Below are positions 11,176-23,104 of a DNA stretch of 64,000 nucleotides, one piece after another. The stretch comes from Ectobius pallidus (Eukaryota; Arthropoda; Insecta; Blattodea; Ectobiidae). Each line of letters begins with the position of its first letter. The first letter of the stretch is position 1. Position numbers and translations under genes: made by a program. The stretch lies in the NCBI GenBank assembly GCA_964059195.1, contig CAXKWD010000002.1, forward strand, positions 152,971,042-153,035,041, given 5' to 3'. Below the pieces are notes generated by a model. The model ran no database searches and was not told the origin of the DNA. It worked only from the letters and a program-made list of their open reading frames with translations.

Positions 11176-12409
11176 AAGCACTCCAGGGTTGGAATGTTTA
11201 AAACAAAATGTTTAAAACAAGTGCTTGTGTTTTTTTAAGTTTGTTTAAAACGTTTTAAACATTTTTTTAGCATATGTTTAAATCATTTTTTAATTGCGTG
11301 TTACATTTAATTATGAAGACAATTTACATTTTGTCAAGTCAGTGACACCCAGTTAGTGTTGTAAACAGAAAAAAAAACTAGGGCCAGAATACCAGAAAAT
11401 CATGTGAGGTGGTGTCTTTTGTATCTTTTTCCTCCAGACTTCTCTATCCTCTGCCGCCAGCTTCCAGTTTCTGATTTCGAGTAATTGATTTGAATTTTTT
11501 CTGACTGCATCCTACCATCTATTTTGTGGTCTTCCTTGAGACCTTTTCACAGAAAGCATGGTGAAAGTCAATTATCAGTTGAGCAGTAAAGGCAGTAATT
11601 AAACAGTAGTTTGTATTATGTTTTATTAATCACGAACTATTAAATCTTAAAACAAATGCTACTGGTACAAAATGTATTTTCAAATACTATATTAAGTCTA
11701 CGACTCGTAAATATTGAACATCTTAGCACAGGGTGTCATTGGCTTGACAAAATATAAATTGTCTGCATAATTAAATTGAACACCCAATTAAAAAGTGTTA
11801 TAAACATATGCTAAAAATGTTTAAAACAAATTGTTTAAAATGTTTTAAACATTTCAACCCTGTATATATATATATTATGCCGTAGCGTAGTGGTTGAGGC
11901 GCTGTGCTACAAACCGGAAGGTCGCGGGTTCGATTCCCGATGAGGTCGTTGGAGTTTTTCAATTGACCTAATCCTTCTGGTGGCACTATGGCCCTGGGGT
12001 CGACTCAGCCTCTAACAGAAACGAGTACCAGGAACAATCCTGGGAGTAAAGGCGGCCGGTGCATAAGGCTGACAAGCCTACCACCTTCATGTGCCGAATG
12101 TCTAAAAATCTGGGAGCCTTAACCTCCTGGAACCCTCTGGGCCTCCATGGCCTGTAATAGGGAACACTTTACTTTATATATATATATATATGTATATAAT
12201 AGGCCCTATACATTAAAATGGTTGTTTTAAACAAAATGAATAATTTGAACTTTTTTTAAACAAACAACATTGTTGTAAACATAAAAAACGTTTAAAAAAC
12301 ACGTTTAAAACAACCAACATTGTTGTTCACATATAAAACGTTTTAAACAAAAAAATTTTTTTTTTTGTTCTTTTAAAAAAACGTGTTTTTTTCCAACCCT
12401 GAAGCACTC
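11176..12409. mobile_element. hAT-1, non-autonomous hAT element with 8-bp target duplication
   Basis: Element body 11184-12401. The ends are CAGGGTTGGAA and its inverse TTCCAACCCTG, flanked by the perfect 8-bp duplication AAGCACTC (11176-11183 and 12402-12409). The inside has no transposase ORF. It is filled with GTTTAAAAC / GTTTTAAAC motifs, in clusters near both ends (11200-11290, 11815-11855, 12215-12390), presumably subterminal transposase-binding repeats. A second right-end-like TTTCAACCCTG occurs internally at 11856-11866, right before the nested SINE. The 8-bp duplication and CA..TG ends are the hAT hallmark. Confidence 0.9.
11877..12198 (+). repeat. SINE-1, tRNA-headed SINE inside hAT-1
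   Basis: The head has an A-box region (TAGTGGTTGAGGC) and a perfect B box (GGTTCGATTCC at 11937-11947), i.e. an internal RNA polymerase III promoter. A ~220-bp non-tRNA body follows, and then a (TA)n tail (about 12175-12198). Insertion at an AT run makes the target duplication unreadable. SINEs encode no protein and depend on LINE reverse transcriptase. Confidence 0.85.
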
Positions 12410-13089
12410 ACTTGGTGTTAAGATTCCTTTCGTAATTAATATCACCTCAAGAAGTTAATCCTGATGTCCAAAGCAGGCTATAATCAAGCCTTATAGAGAT
12501 GCCTGGTAGCGGCATTAAACAATTCAACCATTCTGCGGCGAATAAGACGTAGAAAATTGCTTCTGTGCAATTAAAACTAATTATGAAGAATCCTTGAATC
12601 GTAAGAACAAAATACAAGGTACTTTAACGATGATAGCCACTGCTGGCTAAGTCCAGAAGGGACTAAAAAATCCTATCAGAGGATTGTAATGGCGACGTAG
12701 TAGAAAGAAGAAGAAGGAATGAATGTTTGAATAGAAATGCTTTATAACAATACTAGTAAAATCACTCCCATTGGGCGAAAATTACGAACGATTGAGCAAT
12801 TATATTTTTAATGAAAGACGTAGATTGTGAAGCAATCATAATAATAATAAAGAATGAATAAAATATATTTATAATTATTGTTTTCTTAACATAATAAAAT
12901 ATATAAACTGGAAATAAACGTTAATTTGAGTTCTATAGAGAGAAGAAACTAAAGATCAATTGTTAAAGATATAATTACTAGGAGGCAGTGTGCAAAATTA
13001 GCATTGAATAAAATATTACCAAAGCCGCTAAAAGTCAAGATTAAATATTAAGATGATTAATCAAGAGAGCCATGATTATGAAAACTCCA

Positions 13090-14229
13090 TCAAGGCTCAA
13101 GGTATCAAACATAACTGAACAGTAGCATGTGGTGATATTTATTGCATATTTTGCATGCAGTCTTAGAATTGCACTCTCTCCATGTGTATAATGAGCTCAG
13201 GCAGTTGGTAGGCTACAATGTTTGTTGTCCTTTATCAACTTGAATCTTTCGTGGCAACTTAATTTCAGGAAGTCCGTACATTTGTACACTTTATGTTGTT
13301 CTGAACAGATAAGACATCTTGCTGATGTTGAAATGTACGTTTGCTGCTGTGGTGCAATGCGTGGCCTGGGTTTACTGGCGGCTGGTTGGTTCAAGGAGCA
13401 GAGTTGCAGTGTCTGGCAACGTCTTTCCAAGAAACTAATGAGTTCCTTGAACCCTACCGCATCGAGTTGTGCATGTTGAGTTTCAAATTCTAGCCTCAAT
13501 TTTTTATCTAAACGGAGGAGTAAGTCTAGCATGCTTGGTTGGGCATCCAGCGCATTAAGGGCGTCTATACTGCCTTGGAATGTATTTATAAGATGGCGTA
13601 TTTCGGTCTCACTTGAACACAGTTTTTGAGGTATCTCCATGATTTGCCTCACATATTAGGCTGCTATCAGCTTGGGCAAATGAAAGCGATTGACCAAAAT
13701 GTTGTATGCTACAGGGAAGTTTGCTTCAGATACGCTGATATTTCTTAGGCTCTCCTTAGCTCTATATTTGAGAGCTCCTTGTTATTCACCACAAGGCCTT
13801 CAAAGGTATCCTTGAAGTGTAGCCACCACTGAAAGTGGGAAGGTTTATTTTGGGGAGCTTTACATATGTGGATCTGCCACGAGATGACTGGGTGATTTCG
13901 TCATCATTTTCATGCACATTTTGTGCGACAGTTGCCTTTCTGAGTTTAGCTTCTAGGCGGTCAACAGTGTCTTCAAATTCCTGTCTGTATGCAGCGTGAC
14001 CTTCTGCGTTGTCTTCATCATTCAGTTCTAGTTCACTTTGAACTTGCTTGAACTCTTCATTAGTAGAGAGCAATATGTTTAATTTTACTTGAATAAGGCT
14101 AACATCAGCAGAATCTAGTTCTGTGTTCACAAAGTGCTGAATGCGAGTTATGCTTGCCTTTAGTGTAGCTCGCTTTTTGGTAAATGTTCGTCTGTCGGTT
14201 TCCTTCATGTTATGCACGTGTTGTAACAT
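13090..14229 (-). pseudogene. BEL/Pao gag (BEL-0)
   Basis: Reading leftwards, the N-terminal helical module (KKRATLKASITRIQHFV... to VDRLEAKLRK) leads into VKLPKINLPTFSG, the conserved entry of the BEL gag capsid-like domain. After a gap with stops (13653-13785) the frame resumes with PQKLCSSETEIRHLINTFQ, LDLLLRLDKKLR, and a CCHC-like region starting CLICSEQHKVYKC. It runs on past a stop and frameshift to ACKICNKYHHMLLF at about 13120. Role: structural protein of the virus-like particle with C-terminal nucleic-acid-binding knuckles. Broken by at least two frame disruptions and followed by the insertion at 13113. Confidence 0.88.
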
Positions 14230-14307
14230 GAATTTAAATACCTGGCATTTAAGAAACTGGCTTCTTGAAGTTCATATGTAGAGCGTCCGGGCTGCGAGCG
14301 AGGACCA

Positions 14308-14659
14308 TGAATGAGTTAGCTATTCTTGACTTTCAGCCATCTTGTCAACTGTCTTTTTATTTACAAAGCCCAATATGACCGACATACAAAATTATGACCA
14401 ACATAGAAAATTACATGTTAAATTTCCCTTAACATGAGTAATTTTAAAAATAATGAATCAAATCACTTCTGTGGACAGTTATCACTTCCGTGGAATCCGC
14501 ATGTCCACGGAAGTGATAAAAAGTTATGTTTCTTTGCAAACTGCCTTGCATTGTGAGGTCAGAAACAAAAGCTCTTCAGTTTATTGAGGTTATCACGTTT
14601 TAAAGGTCATGTGTATTAAAAATTATTTTTTAACTTAAAAACTAAACATTAGCTGTACA
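14308..14659 (-). repeat. probable 5' LTR of BEL-0
   Basis: On the minus strand it would run from TGTACAGC (14659) to CTAACTCATTCA (14308), followed at once by TGGTCCTCGC. The TGGTCC start matches the sequence that follows the 5' LTRs of the other two BEL elements here. A polyadenylation-like AATAAA lies near 14353-14370. The 3' LTR is lost, so the ends are inferred rather than proven by LTR comparison. Confidence 0.45.
14479..14519. repeat. perfect 16-bp inverted repeat (hairpin)
   Basis: TTATCACTTCCGTGGA at 14479-14494 and its exact inverse at 14504-14519, with a 9-base loop. An imperfect third copy of the arm lies at 14462-14476. It sits inside the probable BEL-0 LTR. Confidence 0.9.
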
Positions 14660-15012
14660 CATGGCTTACACATTCTTAATCGAGGTACCACACCAACATT
14701 CACTAGGGGAGACTCCTCCAGCCTCATTGACGTTAGTGTGTGCAACTCGCTACTATTCCCTTTCATTGCGGACTGGTCTGTCCAAGAAGAAACATTATCC
14801 GACCATCGCCTTATAATAACAAAAATCCGTTCATCAAGGAATCAACAGTCAGTAGGCAGTGACATATATATATCACAAGAAAATATAAAACTAAAAATGT
14901 TAAGTGGGACCATTTTGAGCAGGCCGCTATTAAATCTCTCGCTCCTATAACAGAATACAACACTGCACTACGGAAATGGACATTAACAGCCTTACTAATA
15001 AAAGCTGCTTAT
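14660..15012 (+). pseudogene. R1/I-like LINE (LINE-B), C-terminal end of endonuclease and linker
   Basis: The frame reads GLHILNRGTTPTFTRG, then SSSLIDVSVCNSLL and SDHRLIITKI, which are the final conserved blocks of an APE-type LINE endonuclease (the catalytic SDH is present). The linker follows: VKWDHFEQAAIKSLAP, then EYNTAL. The N-terminal endonuclease is missing because the element abuts the BEL-0 LTR at 14659. The coding line is interrupted at about 15013 by an unrelated segment. Confidence 0.85.
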
Positions 15013-15560
15013 ATCTGCGTTGAACGGTTGTTTGGTTGTTCACCGTGTAAGTTCTGCATAAGCCGCATTACCAATAAAGGGTGTGTAACTGCCGAGTTTA
15101 CACCGGGTTTGTCCGTCCAACGTCATCAAATACGTCACTCTATTTGTGATGTTACTAGCCCCTGGCTAAGAAGGGACTGCTGAACGCCATCTATCGGTGC
15201 AGCGGCAAACAACGATGGATCGTCTGCAGAGTTTCAGTATTTCATTATATTGTTTTCAGAAAGCTGTAATCATGGGTACATGTATGGAAATATGTCCCGC
15301 AAACAAGGAACAATGTTTATAATTCCGCAAAAGCAGCTCAGAATATGCGTAGCCTCAAAATTCAATCTCAGACATCTACGAAACGACCGGCTGTTACGGA
15401 TATCGACCATCTTGATTATTTACGTCAAGTTTATACAAGGGTGCCAGGCTGTGTAAAGGTTGCACACATTCAGCCTTATGCAAGGATTATTAATACAGTT
15501 CTTCTCATCAGCTGTATATATTCCTGGTATAAATGTTACAACTGGATTATTAGTAAGACG
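15013..15560. other. unidentified segment inside LINE-B
   Basis: It separates two recognisable parts of the LINE-B linker. Its left half (about 15020-15240) is relatively GC-rich and its right half has short open frames. No terminal repeats or target duplication could be assigned, and part of the right edge may still be LINE sequence. Confidence 0.35.
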
Positions 15561-16741
15561 TAGTAATATAGTTGAGGAACTGGTCGAACAAACTACCAAC
15601 CTGTATGACTCACATCTGCCCAAAATCAGCACTCACCCCATTAAAAATCACTGGTGGACACAAAAACTAACAATCCTCAGGAAACAAGTGGCAGCGTCCA
15701 AAAGAAGATTTCAGAGATCACATTCTGCGAGGTCTGTACAAGGAACAATATAAGATTGTGAAGGAAGAGTATAGGAAATCTATTAATGACGCTAAAATCC
15801 AGAGCTGGAAACAGTTCTGCTCAACCCAAAGTGCAAGCTACCCGTGGAATTTAATATATAAAATGTGTAGGAAACCTAAAAATCTCAATAATAGTTTATC
15901 CATCATAGGCTGTGGAAATCATTGCACCACTACTCCTCTCGAAACCGCTGATGTTCTTTTGGAAACATTTTCCCCCAGGATGCAACCGACGACGAACAAC
16001 AGATGTGGCTATGCCAGTAATCAACCCTGCCTCCTAATACCAAGGACGATTCTCCATTTACTAAACAAGAAGTCGAAAGGATAATATTGAACCAAAATGA
16101 CCAAAAAGCACCAGGAATCGACGCTATATCAGCTAATATAATAAAACATATTCACTACAAACTACCAACCCTCTTTCTGGAATTATACAATAAATGCCTG
16201 GATATTGGAGTATCCCGAATGCTTGGAAAATGGCTATAGTGAAAGTAATACCAAAACCTAATGCACCTAAATTCAAATTTACTGCGAGCACGCTTCGACC
16301 TATAAGTCTGATCCCAGTAATGGGTAAGATTCTCGGAAAGCTCATAATAGACCGAGTTAATGTACCAAGTGTACAGTAGTAATCTCCTTCATGAAAATCA
16401 GTTCGGTTTTACTCCAGGCAGGTCAACCGAAGATGCTATATTTACAGTAGTCAACTGGAAAAAAGAAAGGTTCCAGCAAGGGAAGGAGGGGTTACTCATT
16501 TCCCTGGACGTATCTGGTGGCCAAAAATTTTGCTTCAGCTGCAGTCTATGAATTGTCCCAAGAACATTTTCAAACTAATCAAGAACTATTTTAGCAACAG
16601 GCAGGTGGTACTTACATTATGCGGCGCCAAGAGGACACGGACTGTCACAAGAGGTTGCCCACAGGGATCTAGCTGTAGTCCAGGTTTCTGGATCATACTC
16701 TATGATGACATTCCTAAGGGTTCAAACAAGACGCAGCTTGG
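15561..16741 (+). pseudogene. R1/I-like LINE (LINE-B), linker and reverse transcriptase N-terminal half
   Basis: The linker reads VEELVEQTTNLYDSHLPKI, then NHWWTQKLTILRKQV, and EEYRKSINDAKIQSWKQFC, typical of R1/I-group ORF2 proteins between endonuclease and RT. RT blocks follow in order: KAPGIDAISANIIK, RPISLIPVMGKILGKLI, NQFGFTPGRSTEDAI, a disrupted block 3 (LLISLDVSGG, where a DxxxAFD-type motif is expected), and TRGCPQGSSCSPGFW (block 4). The frame changes at least four times, so this is a pseudogene. The C-terminal half continues after the insertion at 16742-17765. Confidence 0.88.
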
Positions 16742-17765
16742 TTGGTTCCCTTCCTGGTCGCTACGCTGTTGAGCCAGGCGCCGAGCATGAAGTGTGTATG
16801 CGCAAGATGCAGCCTGGTCGCTAACTGGCAGGTCGCATGTTATGGATTAAATTTCTGAATTATCTCCTTTTTTATTTTCATTTCTTTGTTATTATATTCT
16901 CATTCATAAGGTTTTGAAGACACAGAAGACAATGGGAATGAGTTTATGAATTCAAACTCATTACAGGAAGCTTAATCAAAATTAGTTACATGTAAAATAT
17001 GTCACAAGAGTGTTTCACTGTTTCACAGAGTTACTAAATTGAATATGTATTTTATAGTAAATTTAATGCTCCACAATTTTTGTTCTAAGAGTTTTTGTTG
17101 TAAACCCAATACTTTAGGTGCTAGGACACAAAGTTCGCCGAAAAAGTGGAATAAATAGTTTTTGTGGCAGGGAATATTTTTTAAATTGGTTTGAGCTGGA
17201 GAACCAATGTATGGATAGAAACATTATTATTATTATTATTATTATTATTGTTATTGTTGTTTTCTTGAGTTGGTGCGACCATTTTATTCAATCTTCAGAG
17301 CACAAGAAGACATTGAAAAGGACACACTTAACCCCGCAACACGAAAATTAACATAATATAAAATTATTAGGTTACTATAAATTATACAAAAATACTGAAT
17401 ATAAACCATACAAGTCAGTAACTGTAGCCATGAATGATCTCTAAAGCCCCTTCATTGAGTAGTAACAATATTTATTTTGGTGGTCTGAGCTGATTACAGA
17501 GGATGTCTCTTATAAACAGTCCTTTGTTTGTGGAGCGATTGCAAAATGCACAAGTGGAACGCCTGAATCTAGACTACACGCTAGCGGCCGGTCGCATGAA
17601 AAAAGAGGGCTAGCATTCTAGCAGCAAACTGCGGCCTGACCAAATGGCTGGCAAGAGACCATCCAAGCGGCGTCTTAATCATTCTCGTAAGAAGACATGA
17701 CTTCATTCTTCATGCGGCCTGCGGCATGCGACCATCCCGGTTCCGTCTTGCGCGTACCCTAAGCA
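16742..17765. mobile_element. ~1-kb insertion splitting the LINE-B reverse transcriptase
   Basis: It lies exactly between RT block 4 and block 5 of LINE-B (NKTQL on the left, LPDNCTLVAYADD on the right). The two edges contain imperfect inverse similarity around GCGCAAGA and GGTCGC (about 16800-16850 and 17710-17755), suggesting degenerate terminal repeats, but no clear target duplication. The inside holds an (ATT)n run at 17223-17250 and no coding capacity. Confidence 0.5.
17223..17260. repeat. (ATT)n microsatellite
   Basis: Perfect ATT triplets for about 27 bp, then degenerating to TTG/TTATTG. Confidence 0.9.
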
Positions 17766-18600
17766 ACGTCTACCAGACAACTGCACACTTGTGGCCTATG
17801 CGGATGACGTTATGTTGCTAATAAGATCAAACACCTCAGAAAATCTAAATCTTAGCGCAAATTCAGCCCTAGATTCACTCTATCGTTGGGGCTGAGAAAA
17901 TAAGCTCAGTTTTAATCCTACCAAAACTTTGGGTCTCCTAGTCTCACGAAGACTTGGAACCAAACATTCATATGAATGAGGAACAGATCAAAATTACAGA
18001 CAAACTACTTTATCTTGGGATTACCCTAGACAGGAAACTGGCGTTCCGAACGCATTTTGAATCGCTACAACTTAAGGCTATCAAATTACTTTCGGGACTA
18101 TCTATTGCAGCAAGGCCCTCTTGGGGTCTAAACTCAGCTATTCTTAAAACCATATATCGAGGTGCAGTCGAACCAATGATCTTATATGGTGTCTCAGCGT
18201 TTCAGGAAGTGCTAAGCAAGAAATGGGCTCAAAAGAGACTGGCTCAAATACAACGCGGATTTGCATTAAAGATCTCAAGGGCATACCGCACAGTTTCCAC
18301 TGATGCTGCATTGATCTTGGCCGGAATAGAACCTCTCCATCTGAAGTGAATGTATAGGGCAAGATTGGCCAACATCAAGAAAGAACGTTTAGACTTCAAC
18401 CCGGACGAAGTTGAACGGCCGGTCCATTTTCTAACTGCTGGACACCCAGCTTCAGATGTCTGTCTTATTCAACGACGCTGCACACGAGAACATGATATCC
18501 TCATATACACTGATGGATCCCGCCTCACTGCCGAAAATCAAATTGCACTAGTTGGTTGTGCTTTTGTCGCATATGAGGGTGAGGCGGATGTAGGGTTAGG
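17766..18600 (+). pseudogene. R1/I-like LINE (LINE-B), RT C-terminal half and start of RNase H
   Basis: VAYADDVMLLI carries the catalytic YADD of RT block 5. KLLYLGITLDRKLAFRTHF, then AILKTIYRGAVEPMILYG and LAQIQRGFALKISRAYRTVS are the thumb and C-terminal domain. After one stop, DILIYTDGSRL opens an RNase H domain (first catalytic D). A downstream RNase H is characteristic of the I, R1 and LOA groups. Sequence similarity ends at about 18600, so the rest of RNase H and the 3' end are missing. At least two frame breaks are present. Confidence 0.88.
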
Positions 18601-20970
18601 ACCTGTGGTTGAACTGTATAAGGAGAGGGGGAACAATAAATTTTGCCCTACATCCCGAAACCAAAAAATAAGAATTACAATAAGATGTGAGGTTAATATG
18701 ATTTATTCACTTGAATACTGGAGCGTGTTATTTGTTATATTCACTCTTTTAAACACTTGAACACTTTAAAATTATATATATATATATATATATATAAAAG
18801 AGAAAAATCACCGTATAAATTATGAAATTATATAAGTCACAGTCACTTAGACAAAGTTCACAATATCTTGAATCTTGGAGCGTCGATTCTGGTTCTTGAT
18901 TCTTGATGTAGTTAAGTGAAGTTGAGCGTTGGACGTTGAAGTTGAGATTTTAGATAGTCCAAACACTTGGCGTAACTGATCGTTACAATGCAGTGAATGA
19001 TAGGTTAGGTACACCTATATATTTGTTGCTTGATTTTAGATTAAGTTTGCACGTGTGGTACACATTGTCACTATGTGTTGCGGCATTGAAATTAGTGTAC
19101 TTAGTGAAGTATAGTATAACCACTGAGCACTGAATGTAATTAGAGTTAAATGTTCGATGTGTTCGGGTTATGCAACACGACCGCCATGTAGAGTTAAATG
19201 TTAGAACAAAGCGTGAACTTTCACAACTCGCAGAAGCAAAGTTCTATTAATGATGTGGGTGATTAAAAAACCTACATTACTTGAAGTTAATATGTAGTAT
19301 TGTTGATTTATATGTAGGTTGTGATTGAGACACTATTTAGATGTTTCACCCACGAGATGAGATGTCCATGATCTCTGTTTCTTTGTTCTACAGTTGAAGA
19401 AAAAACACGTGCACTGAAAGCAACTGACTGACAACTAAACAATGAGTGACATTTAGGGCAAGCCCTAATTGTATTTAAAGAAACAAATTACGCAGTAGAG
19501 AATTTTGAAGAATCTTCTGAACAAATTGCATCATGTAAACTGTTATTGGATAAGATTTAGCACCAATATCAAAACTGGCCAATAAAGAATATCAAGTTGT
19601 GTAATAAAGAATTGCCATAATACTCGTCATTATAAAGTCCCTAGAATTTAGACAAAAGACTTAACATAATTAAATAACCACCCGGTCATGGTATAATAAT
19701 AATATGACAGTAAATAGCAGCAAGAATACACATTATTTTGATTAATAAATTATTAATTTTAAACTGCACGTTTTAACGTAATATAGGAAAAATGCAGAAT
19801 GACTCACCTAGGACGTCATTAGGAAGAACTAGAAAAATAGTGTATGGAAATTACTACATTCATTTGTAGAATGATATTTTGCTGTCTACTTCTTAAATCC
19901 GTATAGAAATTTAGAGTAAAAATGCAAGGAATAATAAACGTGATAAATTATTAAATGCTTGCGTCATAAGCAGGATTCAGAGAAATTGGTAAAAAGTTGG
20001 CAACATTGAATTGAGCACAGCTATATTGAATTGATGACAGCACATCTTGGTGGTATTTAATGATTAACATACGTAAACAAACCAATATGACAGCTCTCTG
20101 AATTGTAAAAATACATAAAAAATATTCAATATTATACGAAATAATTGCTTATATGCTTAATAAAGCATACAAATTACACAAAAATATATTAGTTGTAATG
20201 ACAAAAATATCATAAACATGAAAGACCACGTAAGTTATATTTAGCATGAAATAAATTACTTAAAATAGACATAACCTTAGTTCTAACCACGAACTAGTCC
20301 TAGTATGTTTTAACATAACTCGCCCGTGATGAATTAATGAATTACATGAGTTAATTCATCTAGTACCACATGAAACATGAGATATAATGAGAAATGAAAG
20401 ATAGCAATAGAAAATAGACACTGGTGAACATACGAATGTATGCACGAGTGACTAAAAACCCAAGACACTAACAGACTTAGTGCCGTGTGGGACATGTTCA
20501 ATGACGCTCGTGGCGCCGTGATAAGGTTAGGTCGATCTGAGGGATCGCCTACCAAGTCTCGTCGATTATAATCAAAGGGGTGATAGATTTTCACAAAGGT
20601 TTGTCCGAGAACGGATTTAGATCCAATTTAGACGCCCTCCTGATTAGATATTCAAAAAACCTTGTCAATCGAGAGCGAGAGGTCAAAACAACTGCCGAGG
20701 AGATGCTGGAATCGCAACCCTGAGGCTCCAAAAATATCACCCATATATCTGGGAATGAAGAAGTGTATAGAAACTGTTGAACGTATGAATTAATTGAACG
20801 TTAGTGAATAAGTAATTGAAGCTGGAATGAGTTTATTCATCTTCAATAGGCAATGTATTATAATTGCAACTACATAGGTCCATAAAAACATCTCCACTTA
20901 ACAATAGCAATAATTAAAGCAGACCTAAGTCATATAATAATGATTTTCTTCAGCACCGAAGGATAGAGAC
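18601..20970. other. unassigned AT-rich DNA with (AT)n microsatellite
   Basis: This stretch truncates LINE-B at its left edge. It contains an (AT)n run at 18773-18796 and two copies of a short AGAGTTAAATGTT-type motif near 19141 and 19190. I see no coding domain, LTR pair or tRNA box. Confidence 0.45.
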
Positions 20971-20974
20971 GAGA

Positions 20975-21525
20975 ATGTTAAGCGGGCATTCATCCCGTAC
21001 ACTGGCCCTCTCTCCGGGAAGATCTCTCGACTGCTCGGCCGCCACGGGATCAAGACGATACACCTACCTCCTACCAAAACCCGACAACTACTAAGACCTG
21101 TGAAAGATGACCTTGGAGCAACCTGAAAAGTCCGCAATCGCCGAACATTGTCTCGACATGGGCCACGAGATGGACTACCTCAACACAGCGGTACTGGCTT
21201 CTACCACGGGATTATGGGACCGTCTCATCAAAGAAGCCTTTCACATCAAACTGAACCCCAATAACATCAATAGAGACGGAGGGTTCCAATTGGCCGCTTC
21301 CTGGCAACCTGCTATTTCTCTGCTCCAATCACGGAGGGAGAGATCGTTTACTTCCACCGACCAATCAGGATCCACGACTGCATCTGACTAGTCCTGCCAT
21401 GGGTATATATACAACACCACAACCTCTGGTTCTCACTTCTCCAAAGATGACAACGCAGACAGTTGCCAAAAGCTCAGAATGTACTTCAATAACTACCCGA
21501 GACCAAGGAAATTAGATCTCTTGAA
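20975..21525 (+). pseudogene. Penelope-like element PLE-1, 3' part with deleted GIY-YIG core
   Basis: The frame reads FIPYTGPLSGKISRLLGRHG, then IKTIHLPPTKTRQLLRPVKD, the conserved segment of Penelope-type proteins between the RT and the GIY-YIG endonuclease. It then jumps to QPEKSAIAEHCLDMGH and LWDRLIKEAFHIKLNPNNIN, the C-terminal part of the endonuclease domain. The region that should carry the GIY and YIG motifs is missing at about 21115, and a frame change occurs there. The 3' end has the short tail sequence with GATGACAACGCAGACAG usual after Penelope ORFs. The RT proper is absent (5' truncation). Confidence 0.85.
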
Positions 21526-21957
21526 TAGTCGGAGAAATAATTTATTCAGTTCACATATGTCATGCTATAAGGAAAATATATGAAAAATTCGGTTTTACAT
21601 TAATTTTCGAAAGATACATTCTGGTAACCTCAATAATACAATTCTTAACATGTAACCCTATATGTGAGAAAGTTTGTGGAATTTTTTTGCACCATTTATT
21701 TTATTATTGTTAACGTTTAAATTAAATGAAGGGTATTACTTTAATCATTACTTAATTCATTATGCATAAACGTTTTATGAGATAAAAAAATGGTAGTGAA
21801 AAGTGTTTTATTGAGTAACAAGGTAAGGAATGATATACCGGTACCTCTCTTTCCACAATGAAACTAGTGTAAAGGGAGATCTTAGTTGCAAATGAACTTA
21901 TATCCCTTTACACACCATGAATTGAGATAAATGATAGTTATCCCATAATATAATTTG
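21526..21957. other. unassigned AT-rich DNA
   Basis: No feature identified, except a weak resemblance of 21650-21710 to 9310-9365 (AGAAAGTTT, then TTTTTTGCAC and ATTTATTT). Confidence 0.35.
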
Positions 21958-22622
21958 ATATTACCCAGTGGCGGCCTCTGATCATGTTGCAGTGTTGGAC
22001 AATGACCAGTTTTTAGTGTAAAGAATATTTAGATTTTTTTATTATAGTACTGCATATGCCTACTATTACACTACTTCGAAATCGTCTTTGTGATAGGTTC
22101 TTATCGACTGAAAACATGCTACACCTGATATTTGACAATTTTAAATAATTTAAACATGTAAATGCGCGTTAGTCGTCGCTCTCCGAAAGCGATGACTTCC
22201 TGCCTCATTCTGCGGGCAAGAGCGCGTGCGAGATGCTTGACTCCGTGGTAATACTCCCAGGGTTTAAAGGTTTTAGTCGTCGCTTTGAGTTTACGAACAA
22301 GGCGTGATTCTTGTCTTCACCGCTAGAGCACGTCGCGTCGGCTGCTGTCTGCAAGCATGTAAGAGCGCGTGGTATGAACTATGAAGTCCCTCACAGAGAT
22401 GCCAATTGCCAATGTAGTCACTATATTGCTAATTTCATCTATCTATTAGACACTAAACTAAACTCCCTGGCTCTACATCCCTAGAGGGACTAGGCCTACT
22501 ATCCAACATCCTACTTTTCAATCAAGTATCTCCTCAATTTGTATCAGGAGGCTGAGTACACCCCATTCCAGACCTCCCTACTTCAGAAAAATTTGATTAA
22601 GTACTGGGGAACGAACCCAACC

Positions 22623-22880
22623 TAATGTTTACCCACTTACCCATGAGCTGGAAACTTGAAATTTAGCAGCTTTTAGCCTACTACCGATGGAAAATTCCAA
22701 AAAGTTCAAAATTTTATTTTTTTACCCTCCAAAAAAAAACTTCGAAAATGTTTACAGGCATTAATGTTGACCCACTTCCACATGAGTTAGAATTCTGAAA
22801 TTTGACAGACTTATAGCTTTTAGCGTGTAACCGACGAGAAAATTCCAGAATGTTCTAAATTTTAAATGTTTACCCCAGAA
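22623..22880. repeat. two diverged direct repeats, period about 138 bp
   Basis: TAATGTTTACCCACTT at 22623 and TAATGTTGACCCACTT at 22761, with the following ~110 bp alignable (CATGAG, TTTAGC, AAAATTCCA, then a T-rich end and TTTACCC). Confidence 0.7.
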
Positions 22881-23104
22881 AAATCTTAAAGTCGTTCTGC
22901 AGATTTTTTTAAAGGTTTAGTATGGCTAAGTAGTTATGGGCTACGGCAGTCTAAATACAATGAATGTATCTTCGATAAAGTGTCAGTTAAAAAAAAAAAA
23001 CTTTTTCTTAGAACCACACAGAGAGGCAGAGCCCCACTGGGAGTTTGGAGGTAGAGCCCCGAACGAGCAAAGCGACTATTTATATATTATCAGGTTATGT
23101 ATTT

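Larger units (their letters stand above)
10688..13113. mobile_element. LTR-like insertion splitting BEL-0 gag
   Basis: It separates the end of the BEL-0 zinc-knuckle region (about 13118) from the gag-protease linker (10687). The flanks both show ACTG (10684-10687 and 13114-13117), a possible 4-bp target duplication. The insert boundaries also read TGTAAAAC...CAAACA, so a solo LTR is possible. Excluding the nested hAT-1 (11184-12401), about 1.2 kb remains, AT-rich and without coding capacity. Element class not settled. Confidence 0.5.

Noticed and set aside
11882..11952. tRNA-like sequence considered as a tRNA gene
   Set aside because: A and B boxes are good, but no acceptor stem closes and a SINE body and AT tail follow.
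16742..17765. hAT or P-type assignment for the LINE-B insertion
   Set aside because: Candidate 8-bp flanks (ACGCAGCT and CAACGTCT) do not match and the inverted ends are too imperfect.
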